The position numbers and the translations under genes were made by a program. Below, piece after piece: positions 57,019 through 64,000 of a DNA stretch of 64,000 nucleotides; within the stretch, counting starts at the first letter, position 1; the number at the start of each line of letters is the position of its first letter. This DNA is from Hyphomicrobiales bacterium. Its GTDB lineage: Bacteria; Pseudomonadota; Alphaproteobacteria; Rhizobiales; Xanthobacteraceae. The notes under the pieces are model-generated. The model worked only from the letters and a program-made list of their open reading frames with translations, ran no database searches and was not told the origin of the DNA. Location of the stretch: contig JAKFVL010000001.1 of NCBI GenBank assembly GCA_021732215.1, positions 124,001 to 188,000 on the forward strand, written 5' to 3'.

Positions 57019-58032
57019 TCAGATCTGACCGGCGGCCTTCTTGACGAAGCGGCCGTCGAAGGTTTTGTTGAGGTCGATCTTCGCGCCCTTCAGTTCGGGA
57101 TCGAATTCGAGCAGCATGTTCAGCGCGTTCTTCATGCCATCGGGCGGGATGATGCCCGTCTTCGAGTACATCGGCGCCGATGCTTTCACCGCCGCGACGT
57201 AGAGCGCCCTGTCGCCGATGAAATACTCTTCCGGCACCACCTTGGCGACATCCTCCGGCGTGGCCTTCGCCAGCCACAGCGTGGTTTTGTAGAAGGCGTT
57301 GACGATCCGCTGCGTCGTCTCCGGATTCTTCGCGACGAAATCGGTCTTGAGATAGACCACGGCAGCAGGATTGTTGCCGCCGAACAGCTTGATGTTATCT
57401 TCCTCGGTGCGCGAATCGGCGAGGATGACGATGTCGCCATCCTGGGTAAGTTTCGTCATCACCGGATCGAGATTGCAGATGGCGTCGATATCGCCCTTCT
57501 TGATCGCTGCGACCGCGCTCAATCCCGTGCCGACGCCGATGATCGAAACGTCCTCGGGCTTCAGTCCATCACGCGAGATCAGCGCGTTGACGAAAAAGTT
57601 CGTCGAGGAGCCGGGCGCGGTCACGCCGATCTTCATCCCCTTCAGGTCCTTGAATGACTTGACCTGCGCCGCCTTCTCCTTGCGCACGGCAAGCACCATG
57701 CCGGGGAACCGGCTGATCTCGTGGACCGCGACGATATCCTGACCCTTGGCCTGCATCCGGATCGTGTGCTCATAGGCCCCAGTGACCACATCCGCGGAGC
57801 CGCCGATCAACGATTGCAGCGATTTCGCGCCGCCGCCGAAATCGGTGATGGTCACGTTGAGGCCCTGCTCCTTGAAGTAGCCGAGCCGTTCGGTCAGCGT
57901 CAGCGGCAGATAATACAGCAGACCCTTGCCGCCCACGCCGAGCGTGATGTCCTTCTTTTCCTGCGCCTGTGCGGGTCCGGCAAGCAGCGCGGCAACGGCA
58001 ACGACCTGAGCAACCAGCTTGAACATTTTCAT
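57019..58032 (-). CDS. ABC transporter substrate-binding protein, NitT/Tau (NMT1-like) family
   Basis: 337 aa from the ATG at 58032; ATGs at 58038 and 58026 are also possible. Signal peptide ends near GPAQAQ|EKKDITLG. NMT1/SsuA-like fold: YLPLTLTERLGYFKEQGLNV, DFGGGAKSLQSLIGGSADVV, then LKGMKIGVTAPGSSTNFFVN. Third gene of an ATPase-permease-binding protein set. Candidate ligands of the family include nitrate, taurine, alkanesulfonates, pyrimidine precursors or aromatic acids; nothing here selects one. Confidence 0.88.
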   Translation of the reverse strand: MKMFKLVAQVVAVAALLAGPAQAQEKKDITLGVGGKGLLYYLPLTLTERLGYFKEQGLNVTITDFGGGAKSLQSLIGGSADVVTGAYEHTIRMQAKGQDIVAVHEISRFPGMVLAVRKEKAAQVKSFKDLKGMKIGVTAPGSSTNFFVNALISRDGLKPEDVSIIGVGTGLSAVAAIKKGDIDAICNLDPVMTKLTQDGDIVILADSRTEEDNIKLFGGNNPAAVVYLKTDFVAKNPETTQRIVNAFYKTTLWLAKATPEDVAKVVPEEYFIGDRALYVAAVKASAPMYSKTGIIPPDGMKNALNMLLEFDPELKGAKIDLNKTFDGRFVKKAAGQI

Positions 58033-58114
58033 GAGCATCCATCCCGGTTTTGAGTTTATCGTTCTTGAGACGATGTTAGCGCCCTCGCGCGCGACCGTAT
58101 AGCCATGGTGAGTG

Positions 58115-58903
58115 TCAGATTCGCTCCGCGCTGGCGTTCGGCCGCCAGACCAGCAGCCGCCGTTCGACCTTTGTCACCAGTAAATCGATCACGATCACGA
58201 ACAATGCCAGCACCGTCATACCGGCAAATACGCCGGCCACATCGAAGGTGCCTTCCGCCTGCTGGATCAGATAGCCGAGCCCCGCCGCCGAGCCGAGATA
58301 TTCGCCGACCACCGCGCCGACCACCGCGAAGCCGACCGACGTGTGCAGCGACGAGAACATCCACGACAGCGCCGAGGGCCAATAGACATGACGCAGCAAC
58401 TGCCGCTCGCTCATGCCGAGCATTCGCGCATTGTCGACCAGCGTCGAACTGGTTTCCTTGACGCCCTGATAGACGTTGAAAAACACCACGAAGAACACCA
58501 GCGTGATGCCGAGCGCCACCTTCGACCAGATGCCAAGCCCGAGCCACAGCGCGAAGATCGGAGCCAGCACGACGCGGGGCAGTGCGTTCATCATCTTCAC
58601 ATACGGGTCGAACACGGCCGCGACCATTTGCTGACGCGCGAACCAGAATCCGATCAGCGCGCCTCCCAGCGAACCGATCACGAAAGCGAGGATCGCCTCG
58701 GTCAGGGTGATCGCCAGATGCTTCCAGATCGTGCCTTCCACGAACCATTTGATGATCCGCTCGATGACCTTCTCGGGCGTCGAGAAGAAGAATGGCGGCA
58801 GCAGCGTGACGCCAAAAATGGGAACCGTCGTCAGCAACTGCCACAGGCCGATCAGCGTGACGCCGACCAGCACCTGCCACATGAGCAAGCGAACGCGCGT
58901 CAT
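58115..58903 (-). CDS. ABC transporter permease, NitT/Tau family
   Basis: 262 aa, six membrane helices, with the BPD-type cytoplasmic loop around YQGVKETSSTLVDNARMLGM then SERQLLRHVYWPSALSWMF (the EAA-like motif). Overlaps the ATPase stop by four bases (ATGA) and is followed by the binding protein after an 82-nt gap. Confidence 0.9.
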   Translation of the reverse strand: MTRVRLLMWQVLVGVTLIGLWQLLTTVPIFGVTLLPPFFFSTPEKVIERIIKWFVEGTIWKHLAITLTEAILAFVIGSLGGALIGFWFARQQMVAAVFDPYVKMMNALPRVVLAPIFALWLGLGIWSKVALGITLVFFVVFFNVYQGVKETSSTLVDNARMLGMSERQLLRHVYWPSALSWMFSSLHTSVGFAVVGAVVGEYLGSAAGLGYLIQQAEGTFDVAGVFAGMTVLALFVIVIDLLVTKVERRLLVWRPNASAERI

Positions 58904-59739
58904 GACGCCGCTCCCTGCATACTACCCGCCGACTGCTGGTAGCCCTTCATCACCTCGGACTTGAGCACGCCCCAGATCTCGCGGTGGAGATCGTGGAACG
59001 TTTTTTCGAGCCTGATCTCGAAAATGTCGCGCGGCCGCGGCAGCGGCACCGTCCAGTTTCCGATGATGCGCGACTGCGGCCCGGCCGACATGATGACGAC
59101 GCGATCGGCGAGCGCGATCGCTTCCTCGAGATCGTGCGTGACGAACAGCACGGCCTTGCGTTCGGCCGTCCACAGATCGAGCAGCAGGTTGCCCATGATC
59201 TGGCGGGTCTGGGCATCGAGCGGGCCAAACGGCTCGTCCATCAGCAATATCCTGGGGTCGCGGATCAGCACCTGTGCGAGACCTACGCGCTTGCGTTGCC
59301 CGCCCGACAGCATATGCGGATAGCGGTTGGCGAACGCACCCAGCCCGACCGACGTGAGCCACTCTTGCGCGCGAGCCTGCGCATCGCGTGGATCGACGCC
59401 TTCGACTTCAAGGCCGATCGCGACATTCTCCAGCGCGGTCTTCCACGGAAACAGCGCATCGCCCTGGAACAGATATCCGGCCCTGCGATTGATGCCGCCA
59501 AGCGGTTCGCCGAAGATCGTCACCGATCCCGCAGCCGCCGTCATCAGTCCCGCCGCCACGTTGAGCAAGGTGGACTTGCCGCATCCGGTCGGGCCAACGA
59601 TGGCGACGAACTCTCCCGGCGCCACCGACAGGTCGGCATTCTCGACCGCCGTGAAGACGCCGCCGTCGGCGAGCCGGAACGCGACGGTGACATCGGCAAG
59701 AGTGACCGCAGCCGATCGGCTGGCGTCGTGTGATGACAA
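58900..59739 (-). CDS. ABC transporter ATPase, NitT/Tau family
   Basis: 279 aa from a TTG at 59739 with AGGGGG five nt upstream. Walker A VAIVGPTGCGKSTLLNVAAG, signature MLSGGQRKRVGLAQVLIRDP, Walker B ILLMDEPFGPLDAQTRQIMG and the H-loop FVTHDLEEAIALAD. Powers the permease encoded next. Head-to-head with the Opu-type transporter across 152 nt. Confidence 0.92.
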   Translation of the reverse strand: MSSHDASRSAAVTLADVTVAFRLADGGVFTAVENADLSVAPGEFVAIVGPTGCGKSTLLNVAAGLMTAAAGSVTIFGEPLGGINRRAGYLFQGDALFPWKTALENVAIGLEVEGVDPRDAQARAQEWLTSVGLGAFANRYPHMLSGGQRKRVGLAQVLIRDPRILLMDEPFGPLDAQTRQIMGNLLLDLWTAERKAVLFVTHDLEEAIALADRVVIMSAGPQSRIIGNWTVPLPRPRDIFEIRLEKTFHDLHREIWGVLKSEVMKGYQQSAGSMQGAAS

Positions 59740-59891
59740 CTTGTCCCCCTGGAGTTCTTAAGCCGCGATGTTGGCTCGCGTTCATTGTAGGTGGACGCGC
59801 AAAATCCAATGTCTGCCCGCAACATGCAAGGGCGAAACCGCATATTCGTTGCGGCTTGGTGCCACTGCAGCAGTATGATAGTCCGGAGATA

Positions 59892-60683
59892 ATGAGCGAC
59901 ACCGCCGAGGCCATCGTCTTCGACAAGGTCGGCAAGACCTTCGATAACGGCCGCGTGAAGGCTGTGGCCGATGTCTCGCTGCACATTGCGGCAGGCGAGT
60001 TCGTCGCCATCGTCGGCGGTTCGGGATCGGGCAAGACCACGCTTCTGCGGCTCGCCAACCGTCTGCTCGATGCGGACAGCGGGCATGTCCGCATCAGCGG
60101 CCGAAGCGTGCAGCAGTCCGATCCGATCGCGCTGCGCCGAAGCATCGGCTACGTGTTCCAGAGCGCCGGGCTGTTCCCGCACATGACGGCGGCCGGGAAC
60201 ATCGGCATCACGCCCCGGTTGCTCGGACAGCCTGCGGCAGACATCGCCGTCCGCGTGGACGAATTGCTGACGCTGGTGCGGCTTGCGCCACCCGAGAATT
60301 ATCGCGATCGCTACCCTCACGAACTGTCCGGCGGCGAACGCCAGCGCGTCGGCGTTGCGCGGGCGCTGGCGGCGCGGCCGCGCATCGTGCTGATGGACGA
60401 GCCCTTTGGTGCGCTCGATCCGCTGACGCGCGATGCGCTCGGCGACGACTACCTGCGCCTGCATCGCGATCTCGGACTGACCACGATCATGATCACCCAC
60501 GACATGACCGAGGCGATGCTGCTCGCCAACCGGATCGCGGTGATGCGCGAAGGACGCCTGCTCGGACAAGGAACGCCGCAGGAGCTGGGGCGCAGCGACA
60601 ACCTCTATATCAAGGAACTGCTCAATACTCCGCGCAAGCAGGCAGCGCGGCTGCAGGCGGTGCTGACTGATCGGAGTGCATGA
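59892..60683 (+). CDS. ABC transporter ATPase, Opu/glycine betaine type
   Basis: 263 aa from the ATG at 59892 with GGAG upstream. Walker A VAIVGGSGSGKTTLLRLANR, signature ELSGGERQRVGVARALAARP, Walker B IVLMDEPFGALDPLTRDALG. Matches the OpuCA/ProV ATPase core, but lacks the C-terminal CBS domains that sense ionic strength. Overlaps the following gene (ATGA). Confidence 0.9.
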   Translation: MSDTAEAIVFDKVGKTFDNGRVKAVADVSLHIAAGEFVAIVGGSGSGKTTLLRLANRLLDADSGHVRISGRSVQQSDPIALRRSIGYVFQSAGLFPHMTAAGNIGITPRLLGQPAADIAVRVDELLTLVRLAPPENYRDRYPHELSGGERQRVGVARALAARPRIVLMDEPFGALDPLTRDALGDDYLRLHRDLGLTTIMITHDMTEAMLLANRIAVMREGRLLGQGTPQELGRSDNLYIKELLNTPRKQAARLQAVLTDRSA

Positions 60684-62230
60684 TGTTCTCCGATCCGCGA
60701 TGGAGCGAAGCGCTGAGCCGCCTGCCGGACTATCTCGGCAGTCATGTGCGCGTCAGCATGACGGCGCTGGCGCTCGGGCTCGCGATCAGCCTGCCGCTGG
60801 CGCTGCTGGCTTACCGGCGTCCGGTGCTGCGCGGGTTTTTGCTTGGCATCACCAGCATCGTGCAGACCGTGCCGGGCCTGGCGCTGCTGGCGCTTTTCTA
60901 TCCGCTGCTGCTGGCGTTGTCGGCGCTCACCGCATCGTGGCTCGGGGTTGGCTTCTCGGCGTTCGGCTTTCTGCCGTCGGTGCTGGCGCTGGCGCTGTAT
61001 TCGATGCTGCCGGTGGCGCGCAACACCATCACCGGCCTGCGGGAGATCGACCCGGCCCTGACTGAGGCCGCGCAGGGCGTCGGCATGACGCCCCGGCAAT
61101 CGCTGACCATGGTCGAACTGCCGCTGGCGCTCCCGGTCATCATGGCGGGCATTCGCACCGCGGCCGTGTGGGTGATCGGCACCGCCACCTTGTCCACGCC
61201 GATCGGGCAAACCAGTCTCGGCAACTACATCTTCGCAGGGCTGCAGACCCAGAACTGGGTGTTCGTGCTGTTCGGTTGCGCCGCCGCCGCGCTGCTGGCG
61301 CTGGCAGTCGACCAACTGCTGGCGCTGGTCGAAAACGGCTTGCGGCTGCGTTTGCGCGCAAGAATCATGGCCGGCCTCGTTGGCCTCGCCGCATTGCTGC
61401 TCGCGACGCTGACGCCATCGCTGTCGCAATCGCGCGCCAGCCATGTGATCGGCGCCAAGACATTCACCGAACAATATGTCCTGGCAAGCCTGATCGGTCA
61501 GCGGCTCGAGGCCGCGGGACTGACGTCGACCCTGCGCGAGGGCCTCGGGTCGAACGTGATTTTCGAGGCGCTCGCCAAGAACGATATTGACGTTTACGTC
61601 GATTACTCCGGAACGCTGTGGGCGAACCAGCTCAAGCGCACCGACGTCAAGCCGCGCGGCGAACTGTTCGACGAACTCAAAGCTGCCCTCGCCTCGCGCT
61701 GGAGCATCAAGACGCTCGGGGCACTCGGCTTCGACAACGCCTATGCGCTGGTGATGCCGCGCAAGCGTGCGGAGGAACTTGGCATCCGCTCCGCCGCAGA
61801 CCTCGCCGCACGCGCAGGCACGATGAGCATTGCAGGCGACTACGAATTCTTCTCCCGTCCGGAATGGACGGCTTTGCGCACGGCCTATAACCTGAACTTC
61901 CGCCAGCAGCGGCAGATGCAACCGGACTTCATGTATGCGGCGGTCGCCAGTGGCGAAGTCGATGTGATCGCCGGCTATACCAGCGACGGGCTGATCGCCA
62001 GATACGATCTCGTCGTGCTGGACGATCCGAAGCGCGCGATCCCGCCCTATGACGCCATCGTGCTCATCTCGCCAAAGCGTGCGGAGGATAAAGCCCTGCG
62101 CGATGCCCTGCTGCCGCTGATCGGCAAGATCGACGTCTCCGCGATGCGTGAAGCGAACCTGCGCGCTGGCAATGGCGAGACCCCGTCCGCCGTTGCGAAG
62201 TGGCTGTGGGATCATATCCAGAGGCGATAG
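60680..62230 (+). CDS. ABC permease fused to substrate-binding domain, Opu type
   Basis: 516 aa. Residues 1-220: six-helix permease with the EAA-like loop GLREIDPALTEAAQGVGMTP. Residues about 255-516: OpuAC-like binding domain (HVIGAKTFTEQYVLASLIGQ, DVYVDYSGTLWANQL, VDVIAGYTSDGLIARYDLVV). The fusion is a known architecture for glycine betaine, carnitine or choline-type uptake and places the binding domain outside the membrane. Translationally coupled to the ATPase gene. Confidence 0.92.
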   Translation: MMFSDPRWSEALSRLPDYLGSHVRVSMTALALGLAISLPLALLAYRRPVLRGFLLGITSIVQTVPGLALLALFYPLLLALSALTASWLGVGFSAFGFLPSVLALALYSMLPVARNTITGLREIDPALTEAAQGVGMTPRQSLTMVELPLALPVIMAGIRTAAVWVIGTATLSTPIGQTSLGNYIFAGLQTQNWVFVLFGCAAAALLALAVDQLLALVENGLRLRLRARIMAGLVGLAALLLATLTPSLSQSRASHVIGAKTFTEQYVLASLIGQRLEAAGLTSTLREGLGSNVIFEALAKNDIDVYVDYSGTLWANQLKRTDVKPRGELFDELKAALASRWSIKTLGALGFDNAYALVMPRKRAEELGIRSAADLAARAGTMSIAGDYEFFSRPEWTALRTAYNLNFRQQRQMQPDFMYAAVASGEVDVIAGYTSDGLIARYDLVVLDDPKRAIPPYDAIVLISPKRAEDKALRDALLPLIGKIDVSAMREANLRAGNGETPSAVAKWLWDHIQRR

Positions 62231-62242
62231 AGAAGTTCATTT

Positions 62243-62355
62243 CGTCATGCCCGGACTTGATCCGGGCATCCATCTCACTTTTAAAAAGCTGGATTGCCGG
62301 GTCATAGGCGAGCGAAGCGGCGCCGTTCTTGGAACGGCTATGCCCGGCAATGACG
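62243..62355. repeat. Dispersed palindromic repeat of Bradyrhizobium/Rhodopseudomonas type
   Basis: Begins CGTCATGCCCGG and contains the hairpin TGCCCGGA-CTTGA-TCCGGGCA (62248-62268); it ends with the near-inverse TGCCCGGCAATGACG (62341-62355). Conceptual translation gives VMPGLDPGIH, a peptide seen repeatedly in spurious ORFs of this bacterial group. It fills the gap between two convergent genes and may serve as a bidirectional terminator. Confidence 0.7.
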
Positions 62356-62362
62356 AGACTTT

Positions 62363-64000
62363 CTACGGCGTCTTGATCAACCCGGCGTCGATCAGCAGAC
62401 GATTGAACCGGCGCACCTCGGCCCCGTTCTGGCACGCATAAAACACGCCGTTGCAGCGGAGCATGATCTTCTTCTGCTCCTCGAACGACGGATCGAGCGG
62501 GACGCCAGCCGCTTCCTGCACCATGATCGGAAAATACGCCGCATCCAGCGTGTCCAGCGCGGACGACAGATTGCGCGGACGGTAATTGATGCCGTCGATC
62601 GCGTAATAGGTCGTGAAATAGCGCGAATCCGCATTGATCAGCCGCTGTGCCAGCGTCTTCTGATCGATGCCGGGCTCCATCAACTTCTGCGAGATTGCCG
62701 GCTGGTGATCGCCGAAGCGAACGATCAGGAACGGCTCGTCCGGATAATCGCGTTTCAGCCGCGCGACAAATTCGCCATAGTCGTTGACCGTCATCGCCTG
62801 CCGGCGGATGTATTCGTCGACCTCGGTCGTATTTCCGGGCGGCTTCCAGTCCGGCGTCAGTTCGGGCTTGAAGGCCGACGTCCATGGAAAGTGGTTGGCG
62901 GTCAGATAGACAAACATGAACAGCGGCGATTGCGAGGGCTGCTCACGCTTGAAGATATTCAACGCCTGATCGAAATAGAACCGGTCCGGCAGTTGCTCGT
63001 CGCTGGTTCCCATGTCGGCGACATCCATGAACGTGCCGATCCCCGATGCCCGCTGGAAGGCGCGCGCTCCCAGAAAATTTCCGAAACTCGGATAGAGCGA
63101 GAACGTCTTGTAGCCGCAGCGCTGCAGCGATTGCGGCAGGCCCCGCGCGACACGGCCCGCGGTGATGCGGGTGACGTAGAATTTCAGGTCACCGAACGAG
63201 CGCGCTGATAGCCCGGTCAGGACGTTAAACTCGGTGTACCAGGTCGGCCCGCCGGTCGCCTCCGCCACAAACGTGCGCTGCTTGCCGTCGATCGACCTGA
63301 AGTGATCGGTGTAATTCGGCGGCACCTTGATTCCCGGCGCGGCCGTGACGTCGAAACTGGACTCGTCGAGCAGCATGACGATATGCGGCCGCTTGACCGT
63401 GGTGTCGCACGGCGACGTGGCCAGCATCGGTGACCGCAGATTTGCATGGGCATTCGATGCGAGGCTCAAACCATCGGGCGTCCGCGGCTCGGCCTCGATC
63501 CATCCGGTCGCCGTCAAACGTCCGACCGACACCACGCCGGAGCGCGCCAGATTCGAGATGTGGTTGACGCCCTGAAACGGTTCCCATGGCTGTTCGGGAT
63601 TAGCGAGCGACAGCGCCGCCATCGCCACGGTGACTCCGGTGAGGCCAGCAAGTGTCACGCCCCGCCTCACGCGAAACGGATCGGCGCGCCAGATCAGCCA
63701 TAGCAGGGGCACGGCAAGCACGGCCGCGACGATCAGATGCGTCTGCAATCGCGGGAAGATCGTCAGCAGGAACGAGAAGGTATCGCCGTCGATAATCAGA
63801 AAATCGAGGAAGGTCAGCGAGAGCTGCGTGATCTCGAACTTGAATCGCGACAGCGTGACCAGCACCGCGACCAGCGACAGCGACAGCGCGGCCGACACGC
63901 CGGGACGTGCGAGCATCAGCAGAAACAGGCCGTTCAGGAAAAGCCACGCTAGCAGCGACAGCGCGATCGCGAACGGACCGTACTCGGTCCGGAACAGCAG
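62363..64000 (-). CDS. LtaS-like sulfatase-domain membrane enzyme (5' end beyond window)
   Basis: The frame is open to the last base, so at least 545 aa are present and the N-terminus is missing; an internal ATG at 63916 is not taken as the start. The N-terminal part has several membrane helices, then an alkaline-phosphatase/sulfatase domain: IVMLLDESSFDVTAAPG (first metal ligand), GGPTWYTEFNVLTGLSARSF (likely catalytic Thr), and LIVRFGDHQPAISQKL (metal-binding D-H). Such enzymes transfer phosphoglycerol or phosphoethanolamine to glycans or lipids in the periplasm, for example glucan modification (OpgB-like). The substrate is not evident. Confidence 0.85.
   Translation of the reverse strand: MLFRTEYGPFAIALSLLAWLFLNGLFLLMLARPGVSAALSLSLVAVLVTLSRFKFEITQLSLTFLDFLIIDGDTFSFLLTIFPRLQTHLIVAAVLAVPLLWLIWRADPFRVRRGVTLAGLTGVTVAMAALSLANPEQPWEPFQGVNHISNLARSGVVSVGRLTATGWIEAEPRTPDGLSLASNAHANLRSPMLATSPCDTTVKRPHIVMLLDESSFDVTAAPGIKVPPNYTDHFRSIDGKQRTFVAEATGGPTWYTEFNVLTGLSARSFGDLKFYVTRITAGRVARGLPQSLQRCGYKTFSLYPSFGNFLGARAFQRASGIGTFMDVADMGTSDEQLPDRFYFDQALNIFKREQPSQSPLFMFVYLTANHFPWTSAFKPELTPDWKPPGNTTEVDEYIRRQAMTVNDYGEFVARLKRDYPDEPFLIVRFGDHQPAISQKLMEPGIDQKTLAQRLINADSRYFTTYYAIDGINYRPRNLSSALDTLDAAYFPIMVQEAAGVPLDPSFEEQKKIMLRCNGVFYACQNGAEVRRFNRLLIDAGLIKTP

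Noticed and set aside
60605-62215. 536-codon open frame on the minus strand
   Set aside because: Antisense to the Opu permease-binding protein gene; Gln/Arg-rich with no recognisable domain.

Overview
The window is about 64 kb of GC-rich, densely packed alphaproteobacterial chromosome. The gene families and their order point to a purple phototroph of the Bradyrhizobium/Rhodopseudomonas group (Nitrobacteraceae): a bacteriophytochrome-PpsR pair, a bchCXYZ-pufQBALM superoperon without pufC, crtCDEF plus crtIB, a form IC RuBisCO operon with cbbX and cbbY, and a dispersed repeat of the kind common in these genomes. The taxon is an inference; no rRNA gene is present.

Layout. (1) 1-5,634, light and redox control: the 3' part of an aerR/ppaA-type antirepressor, a biliverdin-forming heme oxygenase, a kinase-less bacteriophytochrome whose gene starts directly after a ppsR gene, and cytochrome c2. 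(2) 5,684-11,360, minus strand: a second ppsR, bchG, a PucC-like carrier, bchP, tspO and a small membrane protein. (3) 11,576-21,449, minus strand: crtE-crtF-bchC-bchX-bchY-bchZ-pufQ-pufB-pufA-pufL-pufM. (4) 21,564-34,555: crtD-crtC, then hemF, crtB, crtI, bchO, an unassigned hydrolase, hemE, bchD, bchI and hemC. Three heme-pathway genes are therefore embedded in the photosynthesis cluster. (5) 34,788-42,860, accessory block: a membrane hydrolase, DUF427 plus a BciB-type 8-vinyl reductase, a PA2169-type four-helix protein, a secreted caspase-like protein, a DUF4189 protein and a YeeZ-like SDR protein. (6) 42,874-50,569: cbbR divergent from cbbF-cbbP-cbbA-cbbL-cbbS-cbbX-cbbY. (7) 50,980-64,000, general functions: tRNA-Lys, leuA with an apparent leucine attenuator, an MBOAT/SGNH acyltransferase pair, PPK2, a NitT/Tau-type ABC transporter, an Opu-type ABC transporter and an LtaS-like sulfatase cut by the window end.

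How the genes work together. hemC, hemE and hemF supply porphyrins. BchI/BchD (with BchO) commit them to bacteriochlorophyll, BciB reduces the 8-vinyl group, BchXYZ, BchC, BchG and BchP finish the pigment, and PufQ and the PucC-like carrier deliver it to the PufBALM core. CrtE, B, I, C, D and F would give spirilloxanthin-type carotenoids, and cytochrome c2 re-reduces the reaction centre. Motifs of the form TGT-N12-ACA, the known PpsR operator, lie upstream of cycA, in the crtE/crtD gap and (two copies) upstream of crtI; imperfect copies lie upstream of bchC. This fits PpsR repression relieved by BphP in far-red/red light and by AerR. The cbb operon provides the CO2 sink.

Points I find most worth checking: a shared C-terminal tail plus peptidoglycan-binding repeats in two convergent secreted proteins (caspase-like and DUF4189); a leucine-rich leader peptide and alternative hairpins before leuA; near-absence of cysteine in both PpsR proteins; and hemC placed ahead of bchID. 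I found no CRISPR array, transposase, integrase or rRNA gene.
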